A stretch of DNA of 64,000 bases from Candidatus Nitrotoga sp. SPKER. Its GTDB lineage: Bacteria > Pseudomonadota > Gammaproteobacteria > Burkholderiales > Gallionellaceae. Below the pieces are notes generated by a model. The model was given only the letters and a program-made list of their open reading frames with translations, did no database searches and had not been told where the DNA came from. Position numbers and translations under genes: made by a program. The stretch covers positions 124,001 to 188,000 of the forward strand of contig QFXG01000001.1 of the NCBI GenBank assembly GCA_003402285.1, read 5' to 3'. This document shows, piece by piece, positions 34,467-44,412 of the stretch. The first letter of the stretch is position 1. Every line of letters begins with the position of its first letter.

Positions 34467-35746
34467 TATAAATCCTCCGCTAAACGTAAACCTGAAAATA
34501 CCCAACGACTTCCAGGTGGAAAGAAATTGCGATAACTTGCCCTGATATGATCCACTGCTGTTGCGCATGATCCACCACGCAATACCATCTGGTTACACAT
34601 GAATTTGCCGTTATATTCACCCAATGCGCCGGAAAGAGAACGAAAGCCTGGATAGGGCTGATAAGGGCTTTGCGTCCACTCCCAAAGATCACCATAAAGC
34701 TGGGTTAGACTAGAACATCGAACGCCATCTGGATGAAAGCGCCCGGAATCAAGGAAATTTCCTGCTATCGGCAACTGGGCGGCGGCGAATTCCCATTCGC
34801 ACTCGGTCGGTAACCGGTTGCCCGACCACCGCGCGAAAGCATCGGCTTCATAGTAGCTTAAGTGAGCTACGGGTTCATTCAGGTCAATAAGATGCTGACC
34901 CGCCAGTCCTGTTAACAACCAGTTATCCTCTTCTTTTATCCAATACAGTGGAGCTTGCCATCCCTGCTCGTTAACAGTACGCCAGCCATCGGAGAGCCAA
35001 AGTTCGGCCCGTTGATAGCTTTTATCGTTAATAAAAGATAAATATTCTGCATTGGTGATTAGCCTTGTACCCAAGCGAAAGTCTCTGAGAAAAGTTTTAT
35101 GGCGTGGCCTTTCGTTGTCAAAAGAAAAACCTTGCCCATCATGCCCAATTTCGACAATACCGCCACCGTATTCCATCCAGCCCAATGGTGGTGGCTCTGG
35201 GCATAAAATTGGCGGCTGGCTATGATAGGCCGGCTTTAAAGGATTAATGAAAAAATTGTATTTCACATCCATCAGTAATAGCTCTTGATGCTGAATTTCA
35301 TGCTCAATGCCCAAAAGAATTCGTTCAGCAATCTCTTGCCAATTCTGCCCGGTAAAATTATCCAACATTTGATCGAGAGCGGCGTTTACGTGGCTGCGAT
35401 AGTTATAAACCTCTGCCACGGTTGGACGAGACAAGAGCCCACGTTGAGACCGGGGAAAGAAAGTACCCAACGTTTCATAATAAGAGTTAAACAGATATCC
35501 GTAAGCCTGATGAAAGACCTGATAATTTTTCGCAAAAGGCAATAAAACAAAGGTTTCAAAAAACCATGTGGTATGAGCCAAATGCCATTTGGGCGGACTG
35601 ACATCAAGCATACCTTGTATACAGTAATCTTCTTTTTCTAAAGGTACGCAGAGAGCTTCTGTACGCGTTCGCACCAATCTTAATCGCTCTCCCAACAAGT
35701 TAGGATCAAGCTTATCGAAATTATTTTTCAGGGAATTAATATTCAT
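34466..35746 (-). CDS. egtB: Ergothioneine biosynthesis protein EgtB (hercynine oxygenase)
   Basis: 426 residues. The N-terminal DinB-like helical domain provides iron ligands in KWHLAHTTWFFE and EHEIQHQELLLMD. The C-terminal formylglycine-generating-enzyme-like (FGE-sulfatase) domain contains RLPTECEWEFAA, LYGDLWEWTQSPY and VLRGGSC. EgtB joins hercynine to a thiol substrate with O2. No egtA (glutamyl-cysteine ligase homologue), egtC or egtE is near. If the partner substrate were cysteine, only a C-S lyase would then be needed; which substrate is used cannot be told from sequence. Confidence 0.93.
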   Translation of the reverse strand: MNINSLKNNFDKLDPNLLGERLRLVRTRTEALCVPLEKEDYCIQGMLDVSPPKWHLAHTTWFFETFVLLPFAKNYQVFHQAYGYLFNSYYETLGTFFPRSQRGLLSRPTVAEVYNYRSHVNAALDQMLDNFTGQNWQEIAERILLGIEHEIQHQELLLMDVKYNFFINPLKPAYHSQPPILCPEPPPLGWMEYGGGIVEIGHDGQGFSFDNERPRHKTFLRDFRLGTRLITNAEYLSFINDKSYQRAELWLSDGWRTVNEQGWQAPLYWIKEEDNWLLTGLAGQHLIDLNEPVAHLSYYEADAFARWSGNRLPTECEWEFAAAQLPIAGNFLDSGRFHPDGVRCSSLTQLYGDLWEWTQSPYQPYPGFRSLSGALGEYNGKFMCNQMVLRGGSCATAVDHIRASYRNFFPPGSRWVFSGLRLAEDL

Positions 35747-35985
35747 TTCTTTACCTTATCAGAAACCGGGAAATCATAATAGCTTGCAACTATTTCCCTA
35801 CAGAATGTTGTGTTAAAACCTGCATGAAGATCAGCTTTCAAAAATTTAGATTGCGTACCCTTATGCCATTACGTGAATTCGCGAACAGCTGCCGTCTGGA
35901 TACCTGATTGGTGATTTGGCTAAGTAAAGTTTTGCTGAAGCCGCTATATAGTTCATACAACTTCACTACAAGATGGGTGAAAATC
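35747..35985. other. Upstream region of egtB, no gene
   Basis: No coding frame was found. It should contain the egtB promoter on the minus strand, but no clear -35/-10 pair was identified. Confidence 0.4.
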
Positions 35986-36162
35986 ATGAACAAGAAACAA
36001 TTATCCGTTAGACCTCGTTATACGGTTGGGCGGAAATACCTGCCGATGCTATATGTCAACGATAAGAGCACTAACAGCAAGTTTGATTGGGATGTGGATG
36101 AGCCGTTAGTGGAGGTAGTTCGCAAATATCTGAGATACATCGCACACAAGACGTTCAGATGA
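35986..36162 (+). CDS. Hypothetical protein, 58 aa, doubtful
   Basis: A 58-residue frame starts MNKKQLSVRPRYTVGRKY after the weak Shine-Dalgarno GATGGGTGAAAATC. It is basic, with no signal peptide or membrane segment and no recognised domain. It sits between egtB and the IS3 relic, a place where remnant DNA is likely, so it may be a fragment of a lost gene or simply non-coding. An upstream in-frame ATG at 35908 has no ribosome binding site. Confidence 0.35.
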   Translation: MNKKQLSVRPRYTVGRKYLPMLYVNDKSTNSKFDWDVDEPLVEVVRKYLRYIAHKTFR

Positions 36163-36299
36163 AGCGTGCCTCGCTGTGATCAATGCTCAAGTTATCCTGC
36201 GACAAATTACTTCCGATCTAAGCAATGACTGAGACTGTCGGCTCGCAAATCGAGCCGGGCATCGAGCAAATAGAGGACTATTACCTTGCTGCTGACGCC

Positions 36300-37140
36300 C
36301 TGAAGCGTGTTCGCAAAGGACAAGAACAGGTGCATTCCACCGCTTCTGAAGACAGCCAGTGCTTTTTTCGCCCAGGCGGCGCTCGACAGCGAACTGAAGA
36401 AATAAATACCTATATTGATCAGCATCGGAATCTGTATAGGGTTGAGCCAATCTGCAAAATCCTGCAGGTTGCCCCGTCTGCTTACCCAAGTATGCAGCAC
36501 GCTGTCGTCAACCGGAATTACGCAGCCGCCGGACGCAGATGGATGAACAGAACAAGATCAATATTTACCGGATATGGGAGCAGAATTTTCAGGTTTATGG
36601 CGCACGCAAGATCTGGCGGCAAATGAACTGGCAAGGCCAATGCATCGCCCGCTGCACAGTCGGACGCCTGATGCGGGATCTGGAGATTGCAGGCGTGCGT
36701 CATGGCAAGCGGTTGCGCACCACGATGCCGGATCAATCAAGGCCATGTCCGCAAGATCTGGTTCTACGACAGTTTGCAGCCAGCCGCCCGGATCAGCTGT
36801 GGGGGGCAGACTTCACCTATGTTTCCACCTGGCAGGGATGGTTATATGTCGCCTTTGTTATTGACGCCTACGCCAAACGAATCGTGGGTTGGCGAGTAAG
36901 CAGTCAAATGACGACGGACCTAATTATGGATGCACTGGGGATGCGTATAACAACGCATTAGCGGAGACGATTAACCGCCTTTATAAAGCCGAACTGATAC
37001 ACCGGAGAGCTCCGTGGAAATCCAGAGCCGCTGTTGGAGCTGGCAACCCTGGAGTGGGTGTTTTGGTTCAACCATCAGCGCTTGCTTGGCTCAATCGGCA
37101 ATATTCCACCTGTACTAGCTCAGACCTGATTTGACAGTCA
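36300..37140 (+). mobile_element. IS3-family insertion sequence, decayed
   Basis: A single broken IS3-type unit with orfA and orfB remains in the plus direction. The orfA tail LLKTASAFFAQAALDSELKK ends at 36405. The orfB frame follows with frameshifts and an internal deletion and ends at ...PPVLAQT before TGA near 37133. No clear terminal inverted repeats or target duplication could be identified, so the outer ends are approximate. It abuts the truncated cheB copy at 37190-37255. Confidence 0.8.
36402..37133 (+). pseudogene. IS3-family transposase orfB, frameshifted and internally deleted
   Basis: Four pieces of one integrase-type transposase lie in different frames: INTYIDQHRNLYRVEPIC (from 36402), MDEQNKINIYRIWEQNFQVY to LIMDAL (36539-36930, with the first catalytic Asp in WGADFTYV), then GDAYNNALAETINRLYKAEL (about 36930-37015) and finally ELATLEWVFWFNHQRLLGSI in a fourth segment. 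About 50 residues holding the second catalytic Asp (usually in HSDRGSQY) are missing. At least three frameshifts plus this deletion make it inactive. Confidence 0.85.
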
Positions 37141-37189
37141 CTTCGATCAATTGGGCAAATGTCAGATAATGTCGCGATTACTACATTTA

Positions 37190-37255
37190 ATACCCCTGCA
37201 ATACTTGTCGTACGACAGCTGAGTCGTCAACCAATAACACTTTTATTTTTTTCAT
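37190..37255 (-). pseudogene. Truncated cheB copy, N-terminal 21 codons only
   Basis: On the minus strand ATG 37255 reads [20 protein letters not shown], then GY and a stop. The first 20 residues equal the start of the intact CheB at 42796-43863, and the two DNA stretches match with few changes. The rest of the gene (response-regulator phosphorylation site and methylesterase domain) is gone, and IS3 sequence begins a short way beyond. It overlaps the end of the cheD copy by about 29 bases. Confidence 0.88.
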
Positions 37256-37775
37256 TTATTTTATTCTGCTCCTGGCTCTGATATTCCAACACCTTGCTTA
37301 CATGCTTAACCCATACATGACCGCTCCAGATATTGAAAATCACATTTCTGTGACCAATTTTACCCACATCGTGCGCGATAACGTTGAAGCCATGCAGATC
37401 AGTGAGTACTTTTGCCATCTGAACATTCTTTTTTCCGATATCCCCGCTATTCGCTTTATTAACGAAATCCGGAAACATATTACCGCCTCCAAATATCTTG
37501 ACTTCATAATCATCAATTTTCGTTTTACTGCGCTTTACTGCCTCCAAAAACATCAATATCGCCTCGTCCGCATACTTACCGTTCAGCCTGTCTGGATCTC
37601 TACGTCGCCCACCCGGTAGCATGTAATGACACATGCCACCGATTAGGCGCTTAGGGTGCCACACAGTAATAGCGACGCACGACCCCAGCACAGTGCGGAT
37701 GCTGGTCTCCGCATCGCCGAAATGGAAATCACCAGGCTGCAAAAATATCTCAAGGACAAAGTCAGGTCTTTTCAT
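37227..37775 (-). CDS. cheD: Chemoreceptor glutamine deamidase CheD, second copy
   Basis: 182 residues. CheD deamidates glutamines of methyl-accepting receptors. The catalytic residues are kept: T28 and C33 in TVLGSCVAITVWHP, and H50 in GGMCHYML. Compared with the other CheD (43882-44412) the N-terminal half is similar but the C-terminal half has diverged and carries a longer basic tail. It may still be functional even though its cheR and cheB neighbours in this block are broken. Confidence 0.85.
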   Translation of the reverse strand: MKRPDFVLEIFLQPGDFHFGDAETSIRTVLGSCVAITVWHPKRLIGGMCHYMLPGGRRRDPDRLNGKYADEAILMFLEAVKRSKTKIDDYEVKIFGGGNMFPDFVNKANSGDIGKKNVQMAKVLTDLHGFNVIAHDVGKIGHRNVIFNIWSGHVWVKHVSKVLEYQSQEQNKINEKNKSVIG

Positions 37776-38301
37776 GGCTTACAATATACCGATGGGGAGA
37801 CTAACTTTAGAGCTGCGGTATGTTGTGTATCCGTTCCATGTCATAGTGACCAGAGCGGGCTTTTTTAAGTACGCGAGTGCTAGTGTCGAATGCGATGATT
37901 TCCCAAGGCGAACGAGGTAGGCCATCAGCAAGTGTCATGGCAAGACTGTAAGGTTCTTCGCCGGTCGAGCTAGCCGCGCTCCATAATCGAAATGTTTTGC
38001 TTACTTGTACTTTGGGCAAAACTTGCTTGCTTAGAAAATCGAAGTGTTTAGGTTCTCGAAAAAAATAGGTCCCGTTGGTGGTCAGCAGGTCCAATGCAAT
38101 TTGCAGTTCTGCTGCTTCTGTATTTTGTGTAATCAGCCGAAAATAATCATCATAGCTGGTCAGGTCATGATGTTTCAGCCGTTTGGATAGACGATCTGAA
38201 ACTAATGCTTTTTTTGCGTCGGAGAGACTAATCTCGGCAGTACGATGTAACCAGGAACGGAACTGGTTAAATTCATCATCTCTCAGAGTTTCTGCATTCA
38301 T
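37776..38301 (-). pseudogene. cheR copy with internal deletion (protein methyltransferase remnant)
   Basis: The minus-strand frame from 38301 gives 164 residues and then stops. Over about 158 residues it matches intact CheR (44409-45215) with some 20 differences seen by eye, then breaks after HNIPQ. The next bases resemble the very end of cheR (SPSIY-like) out of frame, so roughly 110 codons are deleted. Within the kept part, the conserved NETYFFRE motif reads NGTYFFRE. The SAM-binding start SAASSTGEEPYS is kept but the C-terminal half is absent. Confidence 0.88.
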
Positions 38302-38447
38302 GGTTTTATTGTTTTACCGGTTGTTGTAAACGTTTGGTCTACCGGGAATAGGTAACACTGTCAGCGTAGCGGGTATCAGGATGGAGGAATTCAGGTAATG
38401 ACATTGACCTTCTTCCATCCATTCCCCACCTTGCGTGTCTTGCTTGC

Positions 38448-38987
38448 TTAAGCCAATTCTGCCGCAGCAAGTTCCGTCACGCCTGCTCCTGAAAGCCTAG
38501 CCATTTCATCCACTGACAGTACGCGGTCAGCGTTGAGTATGATTACAAACTGGCCGTTCACTTTGCCCATGCCACTGATAAAGTCAGCCCGGATCCGGGC
38601 ACCGAAACTCGGTGCTGGCTCAATTTCAGCGGCGGATATTTCCAGCACTTCTGATACCGAATCCACCACTACGCCGACATCTTGCTTTTCGTCATCCGCT
38701 TCAACTTCAATGATGACAATACAGCTGCGCCGCGTAACTTCGGATGCAGTGCGGCCAAAACGGGCCGACATGTCCACTACTGGTACCACGGCGCCACGCA
38801 GGTTGATTACGCCACGAATGAAATCCGGCATCATCGGTACCGTGGTGAGATTGCCGTATTCGATGATTTCCTTGATGCCGAGTATGCTGATGGCAAACAT
38901 CTCGCCTCCAATCAGAAAAGTGAGATATTGCCCCCTTTCCTGCTGCACGACTGCCGCATGAATTTCCTTTTTAACTAGTGCGCTCAT
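38448..38987 (-). CDS. cheW: Chemotaxis adaptor CheW, second copy
   Basis: 179 residues. CheW links receptors to the CheA kinase. The fold is two five-stranded barrels; LTFLIGGEMFAISILGIKEI and PDFIRGVINLRGAVVPVVDM are the usual signatures. It is nearly the same protein as the copy at 45360-45899, with four residue changes seen, all near the ends. About 450 bases in the middle (38482-38930) show no difference at all between the copies. The start is at MSALVKKE. Confidence 0.94.
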   Translation of the reverse strand: MSALVKKEIHAAVVQQERGQYLTFLIGGEMFAISILGIKEIIEYGNLTTVPMMPDFIRGVINLRGAVVPVVDMSARFGRTASEVTRRSCIVIIEVEADDEKQDVGVVVDSVSEVLEISAAEIEPAPSFGARIRADFISGMGKVNGQFVIILNADRVLSVDEMARLSGAGVTELAAAELA

Positions 38988-39000
38988 GGCTGTCTCCTAA

Positions 39001-41310
39001 TTAAAATCTAGTAAAATCAGCTTCATGTGGGATACTTGCAATAGGCTTGGCACCCTTTGCCTTGGTCGGGCGCGCAGCTTTGCTATTAGTAGATGCTGCA
39101 ACCCTGTTTACAGCAGCCTGACGTTGTTGGCTGCCGCTGGTATTCGACTTTACTGTAAAGAATCCCATTATTCCTTGCAGTTGATCCGCCTGACCATTCA
39201 TTTCCTCAGCGGTTGCAGCCAGCTCTTCGGATGCAGATGCATTTTGCTGAGTCATCTGATTCAACTGTCCCATGGCATTGTTGATTTGATGCACACCTGA
39301 AGATTGCTCTTCCGATGCGGCGCTGATCTCTTGCACCAGGTCGGAGGTCTTGCTAATGGAGGGCACCATTTCGTCCAACAGATTACCGGCCTTCTCCGCC
39401 ATCCCGACACTGCTGGAGGCCAGCTCGCCAATTTCCTGCGCCGCCACCTGGCTGCGCTCAGCCAGTTTGCGAACCTCCGCCGCGACCACCGCGAAACCCT
39501 TGCCATGTTCGCCCGCCCGGGCTGCTTCGATGGCAGCATTGAGCGCAAGCAAATTCGTCTGATAGGCAATGTCGTCGATAATGCTGATTTTCTTTGCGAT
39601 TTCTTTCATGGCCGACACTGTTTGCCCGACCGCCTCGCCACCCTCGGTCGCTTCTTTAGCTGCCTTGCTGGCCATACCATCAGTAACCTTGGCATTTTCG
39701 GTATTCTGGCTAATAGAAGCACTCATCTGCTCGATCGAGGCACTGGTTTCTTCCACACTCGCTGCCTGTTCACTTGCAGCTTGTGATAAAGACTGTGAAG
39801 TGGCACTAACCTGTTCTGAAGCTTGTAATAAAGCATCCGTTGAACTGATTACGTCGGTAACAATATGTGATAATTTTTCAACTACTTCGTTACTAGCCAC
39901 CTTTAACTCACCAAATGTTCCACCGTACTCCTTTTCAATAGTTTTCGTTAGATCGCCTTGAGCGAGGGCTGCAAGAACACGCAATACATCGTTCAGTCCT
40001 TCCTCACTGGTTGCCATTAATTGATTAACATCTGTGCTAATTTTAGCAAAGAAACCGGTTTTCCCTTCTTCTAAAACTCGTAAAGTAAAGTTACCATTCA
40101 CTGCACCTTCAACAATCGAACCGATCTCATTTTCGATCGCCACCTCGAGAGTACGATCATTCCATTCGACAACACTGCCAAGGCGCTCACCGTTTTTGTT
40201 CAACACCGGATTAGCCGATAACGCAAATATACGCGCGCCCACGGTAATTTGCGCCTTGTGGTTACTGTTGAAAGTAGCCAGTAGGTGCTTCTGGTGTGAC
40301 GGATTCTTGTGAAACTGGTCAATATTGGAACCGATCAATCTAGCCGCCGAGAAATTAGGCAGAACCTTGCGCATATCAGCTTCAGCATTAGACAGCATAC
40401 TTACAACAGCAGCGTTCGCGTAAATAATATTTCTATCATTGTCGGCTATCATCACATTAGTACTAACGCTATCCAATGCGATCTTAATACGCAGGTTTTC
40501 ATTGGCAATTTTTGCCGCCTCCTCTACGTTCGAACGAATATTGTCTGCCATGATTTGCATGGCTGCGAGCAGTTGGCCAGTTTCATCTTTAGAGTTTACA
40601 TTGACCTTGACATTCAGCTCACCTTTAGCTAACTGATTAGACACACTCACTGCTTCATTCAATGGATTTGTTATGCTGCGCGTGACCCAATAGGCGATAC
40701 CTGCGGCTAATCCTAAAGCAATTGTTGCCAGCGCCAGCATTAAATTGCGTGCAAAATTATAGTTTTCGGTAGCCTCCTTGGCGGTTGTCCGAACTAATTC
40801 AACTTGAAAATCGTTTAAAGTATTCAAATTAGCTTGATAAGCTTCCAGGATGGGTCGTAGTACGTTAGTCATAAATGCCCGTGACTCGTCTTTCTTCCCG
40901 TCCTTAACCATGGTTATCAAGTTTTTCTGGCTATCGATATACTTTGCGCGATCATCCAGAATATGTTGCAACATCTCCTTTCCTTTTGGCAATGCGATAA
41001 GCTTTTGTAACTTATCTACATATTCTTGAATTTTTTTCCGTGCTTCGATAATTTTATCTTCCTGCTTTAGCTGGTCATCGCGTTTATCTGTGAGCATCAT
41101 GTTTCTCATCGCGATGGCGATCTTATTGGTTTCATTCTTGATATCCGCAATCATAGCCACTTTTATATTTCTATCACTAATCACCAGATCCAACATTTCA
41201 TTAAGTTGTGAAAGCCGTGTAATAGCTATCGACGCTATTATTATTAGTAAAATCAATACCAAACCAAATCCAAATCCAAGACGCATCCCTATTTTCATGT
41301 TTTTAAACAT
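39001..41310 (-). CDS. Methyl-accepting chemotaxis protein with PAS domain
   Basis: 769 residues. TM1 at about 10-30, a four-helix-bundle periplasmic domain (about 35-185), TM2 at about 188-210, a HAMP domain to about 263, a PAS domain (about 275-395, [21 protein letters not shown]), a second HAMP-like segment (about 425-470) and a C-terminal signalling domain with the hairpin tip [20 protein letters not shown]. The C terminus DFTRF fits the loose tethering pentapeptide x-aromatic-x-x-aromatic used to bind CheR or CheB. Compared with the copy at 45912-47561 the PAS-containing part is the main difference. GGGAGG precedes the ATG. Confidence 0.92.
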   Translation of the reverse strand: MFKNMKIGMRLGFGFGLVLILLIIIASIAITRLSQLNEMLDLVISDRNIKVAMIADIKNETNKIAIAMRNMMLTDKRDDQLKQEDKIIEARKKIQEYVDKLQKLIALPKGKEMLQHILDDRAKYIDSQKNLITMVKDGKKDESRAFMTNVLRPILEAYQANLNTLNDFQVELVRTTAKEATENYNFARNLMLALATIALGLAAGIAYWVTRSITNPLNEAVSVSNQLAKGELNVKVNVNSKDETGQLLAAMQIMADNIRSNVEEAAKIANENLRIKIALDSVSTNVMIADNDRNIIYANAAVVSMLSNAEADMRKVLPNFSAARLIGSNIDQFHKNPSHQKHLLATFNSNHKAQITVGARIFALSANPVLNKNGERLGSVVEWNDRTLEVAIENEIGSIVEGAVNGNFTLRVLEEGKTGFFAKISTDVNQLMATSEEGLNDVLRVLAALAQGDLTKTIEKEYGGTFGELKVASNEVVEKLSHIVTDVISSTDALLQASEQVSATSQSLSQAASEQAASVEETSASIEQMSASISQNTENAKVTDGMASKAAKEATEGGEAVGQTVSAMKEIAKKISIIDDIAYQTNLLALNAAIEAARAGEHGKGFAVVAAEVRKLAERSQVAAQEIGELASSSVGMAEKAGNLLDEMVPSISKTSDLVQEISAASEEQSSGVHQINNAMGQLNQMTQQNASASEELAATAEEMNGQADQLQGIMGFFTVKSNTSGSQQRQAAVNRVAASTNSKAARPTKAKGAKPIASIPHEADFTRF

Positions 41311-42795
41311 AACCCGCCTCCCTTGTTAATTTTTAAATATAAATATGGAGCCCCATATTGATCGAGGCACCTACATTCCTTCATAAACATGCTTTTCGAT
41401 TGGCTCATTATTGAACCAACAATTGAAAATCTAAAATAAGTGTTTCTTCATTACTGCCCAATTTAAGTAACAATTTTAAAAAAATACACTTTCTATGTAC
41501 CTATAGCGGATATTTTATTTATTACTTTAATTTTCCATCAATTGGTAAAACCACCAGCTTTAGCTAGTGCATTTAAGGGTTTTAAATGCTATGAGTATGA
41601 TTACACGGCGAGGAAATATGGTTTGAGTGTATTCCGCCACGGTTCGCCACTTTTAGTGAGCGGCCGATATAACCTCAACCCACCTACTTTAGTAGGTAGC
41701 AGATGAGTTTGTTATTTGAGATTTATCGAGACAGGAACAGAAATATTAATAACAAACTGGAGTGGAAATTTTGTTTTTATTAAGCAACACATTCTGCAGT
41801 ACAGCAACCAGAATGTATCCGAAACATGCAAGTTCCTGAACACAGGGAACTGTCCGTTCCTGGCGAAATTTGCAGGTTATGCTCATGTTTCAAGCTTGCA
41901 CAGCACAGCAATCACGCCACAAATCAAGAATTCATGATCAACGTATTTGACCAATTATCCCTTTTCCTCCGATATATATGGTGGCTCTTCTAACGGTGAA
42001 ATCATGGGTTGAAATTTCTTTCAAAATTTAAGTGCGCTATAAAGTTACAAGTTATAAAGCCGTTACTGAATAAGAAATAGCGAAAGTGTGAGCAAATTTT
42101 TAATGAATTTAAGAACAGTGGAGGAATCGTGAAATTTAAAAAATTGATTGTAAAGTTACGCTATTGGGGACAGGAGTTTTTCTTTATATACCAGCAGCAT
42201 TAACAATACTTAGAGAGACTAGTCAGCTAAACCCAAAAGCTTGCCTCCATTCCAAGCAGGCTTTTATGGCTCATCCATAGTGAGAAAATTGGCATACAGA
42301 AGTGATCGGCTATGTCACGAAATTTTTTCTTGGCTCCTTGTAAATCTACCCATTATTAATGTCGCCATAGGTACCCTGTGAAACAGATAATAATTAATCG
42401 GCAGCGGATGCAAAAACTAAATATTTGCCCAAATATTCACTACAACAAAGCGATTGCCATGGGTCATGGTTTACACCCATTTTGAACAAAAATGATCTAT
42501 TGCCAAATTCGATTGATATAAATATTTCGTTCTATTTATACGACATTTAGATAGATCAAATATGCCTTCCATAACTCCTAACACGCATTACAAAATAAAT
42601 ATTAAATTTCATTTTTAGATGAGGCAGAAATCCAAGCAATATCATGCCAGCCAAACCAAAAAATCACTGTAACTCAACTATTCAGATTAATATAAATGGG
42701 TTAACGCAAATTGGATATATATAATTTTAATCGTCTACGTTCAAGCTAGATATCCATAATCTAGCATCTCAAAACTCGATACTTGTTAGCCCCGT
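41311..42795. other. 1.5-kb gene-free AT-rich stretch between the two chemotaxis blocks
   Basis: No convincing gene was found on either strand. It contains a sigma-28-like promoter facing the MCP at 41310, a 7-bp hairpin (acctact/agtaggt) at 41682-41697, an 8-bp inverted repeat (acattctg/cagaatgt) at 41789-41816 and several smaller repeats. A 73-codon frame at 41716-41937 overlaps the second of these and shows no family or ribosome binding site. Confidence 0.55.
41503..41529 (-). promoter_or_regulatory. Sigma-28-like (FliA) promoter upstream of the PAS-domain MCP
   Basis: On the minus strand TAAA (41526-41529), a 15-base spacer, then TCCGCTAT (41503-41510) match the pattern TAAA-N15-GCCGATAA at all four -35 and five of eight -10 positions. 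It lies about 190 bases before the ATG. Confidence 0.5.
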
Positions 42796-43863
42796 TTATC
42801 TTCCCAAAATAGCCCAGTGCATTTCATGCAATGGCACTATTTTTTTTGCGGCACCCATCTTGATGGCTTCCTTGGGCATACCAAATACAATACACGTGGC
42901 TTCATCCTGCGCCACCGTGGGAGCACCTGCATCCAGCATTTCTTTCAGCCCGCGTGCACCATCGTCACCCATGCCGGTCATGATGATGCCGGTAGCATTT
43001 TTTCCTGCAAATTTAGCTACCGAACGGAAAAGCACATCTACAGACGGGCGATGACGGTTAACCAATGGCCCATCCACCACTTCAACATGGTAATACGCAC
43101 CACTGCGTTTAAGCAGCATATGCTTGCCACCAGGAGCAATTAGAGCAAGACCTGGAATAACGCGATCATTATTTTTTGCCTCTCTTACTTCTATTTGGCA
43201 CAGACCGTTGAGACGTTCAGCAAATAAGGCAGTAAATTTTTCTGGCATATGCTGCACGATGACAATGCCGGGGCACACTCGCGGCAACGCTGTCAACACG
43301 GCTTCCAGAGCCTGTGTACCACCCGTCGACGTACCAATGGCAACAATGCGTTCAGTTGTTTGCGCCATAGAGTGAGCAGTAGCAGCAGAGAGAATAACAT
43401 CAGCATTAAGCTTCCCGGCCACTTGCGGTAAGGGTGTTGCTGGTCTGACCTGACGCCTGACGTTGGCCTGGGCTGCCGCCCTAACTGCCGCCACTAGATC
43501 ATTGGATGACTCCTGCAAAAAACTTTTCAACCCAATCTTGGGTTTGGTAATAATTTCCACTGCTCCAGCGGAAAGCGCTTGCATGGTGGTTTCCGCACCT
43601 TTTTCCGTGAGCGTAGAACAGATCACCACCGGTGTTGGGTGTTCGGCCATAATCTTTTTAAGGAAAGTGATACCGTCCATGCGCGGCATTTCCACGTCTA
43701 GAACGATCACATCTGGCCATTCGCGAGTCATTTTTTCCATGGCAAAAATTGGATCGGATGCCGCGCCAATTACCTGAATATCCGGTTCCTGATCCAATAC
43801 TGCCTGCAATACTTGTCGCACTACAGCTGAATCGTCGACCAATAACACTTTAATTTTTTTCAT
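42796..43863 (-). CDS. cheB: Chemotaxis protein-glutamate methylesterase CheB
   Basis: 355 residues. The N-terminal response-regulator domain has D10/D11 and phosphorylation site D56 (VIVLDVEMP). The C-terminal methylesterase has the catalytic serine S179 in GTSTGG, H205 in VQHMPE and Asp in MTGMGDD (about 300). It removes methyl groups from receptors after phosphorylation by CheA. Last gene of the complete chemotaxis operon. The same N terminus reappears at 37190-37255 as a fragment. Confidence 0.96.
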   Translation of the reverse strand: MKKIKVLLVDDSAVVRQVLQAVLDQEPDIQVIGAASDPIFAMEKMTREWPDVIVLDVEMPRMDGITFLKKIMAEHPTPVVICSTLTEKGAETTMQALSAGAVEIITKPKIGLKSFLQESSNDLVAAVRAAAQANVRRQVRPATPLPQVAGKLNADVILSAATAHSMAQTTERIVAIGTSTGGTQALEAVLTALPRVCPGIVIVQHMPEKFTALFAERLNGLCQIEVREAKNNDRVIPGLALIAPGGKHMLLKRSGAYYHVEVVDGPLVNRHRPSVDVLFRSVAKFAGKNATGIIMTGMGDDGARGLKEMLDAGAPTVAQDEATCIVFGMPKEAIKMGAAKKIVPLHEMHWAILGR

Positions 43864-43881
43864 TTATTTATGCTCTTTAAA

Positions 43882-44412
43882 TCATGCCTGGGTTACGCCG
43901 GATTTGCGCACCCAGACATTGCCGTTATGGATGTCGAATACAATCTGCCGATGGCCAGTCCCTCCCAAATCTTCTGTTGCAACCACGAATCCGTGTGATG
44001 TAACAAGTGAGCGGGCAACAATCATATTTTTGCATGGGATGTTCATGCATGCATTGATACTATCAATGCATCCTTTAATATCGCACGGGTTCTTTTTTTT
44101 TATACCGGGGAACATGTTGCCTGCCCCGAATAATTTCACGGTATATTCTGATGGGCGGGTTTTGGCTGCCCGAATTTCCCGCGCAAACATTTGCATTGCT
44201 TCCTCTGCATAACGACCATCGAGCGAATTCGCCGAAGTGTTTTCCCGAGCAGGCAGCAGGTAGTGACACATGCCACCAATTAATCTTGTCGGATGCCACA
44301 TGGTAATAGATACACAGGATCCCAGAAGGGTACGGATGCGAGCATTCCTTTCTCCGAAATAAAAATCTCCCGGCTGTAAAAATACTTCAATGACATTCCC
44401 AGACCGCTTCAT
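43882..44412 (-). CDS. cheD: Chemoreceptor glutamine deamidase CheD
   Basis: 176 residues, normal length. The catalytic set T28, C33 and H50 lies in TLLGSCVSITMWHP and GGMCHYLLP. ATGA overlap with cheR upstream and 18 bases to cheB downstream. CheD deamidates receptor glutamines and can be bound by CheY-type phosphatases in other bacteria. A second copy is at 37227-37775. Confidence 0.93.
   Translation of the reverse strand: MKRSGNVIEVFLQPGDFYFGERNARIRTLLGSCVSITMWHPTRLIGGMCHYLLPARENTSANSLDGRYAEEAMQMFAREIRAAKTRPSEYTVKLFGAGNMFPGIKKKNPCDIKGCIDSINACMNIPCKNMIVARSLVTSHGFVVATEDLGGTGHRQIVFDIHNGNVWVRKSGVTQA

Noticed and set aside
35925-35960. TAAAG...GCCGCTAT resembling a sigma-28 promoter upstream of the 58-codon frame
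   Set aside because: The spacer is 11 rather than 15 bases, and the downstream gene is itself doubtful.
36187-36500. Two open frames of about 100 codons on the minus strand
   Set aside because: They lie antisense to the IS3 orfA/orfB relic, whose transposase motifs are on the plus strand.
41663-41670. GCCGATAT, a near-perfect sigma-28 -10 element on the plus strand
   Set aside because: No TAAA-type -35 element lies 15 bases upstream and no gene follows.
41716-41937. 73-codon frame in the gene-free stretch
   Set aside because: No ribosome binding site, no recognisable domain; it overlaps several small inverted repeats.
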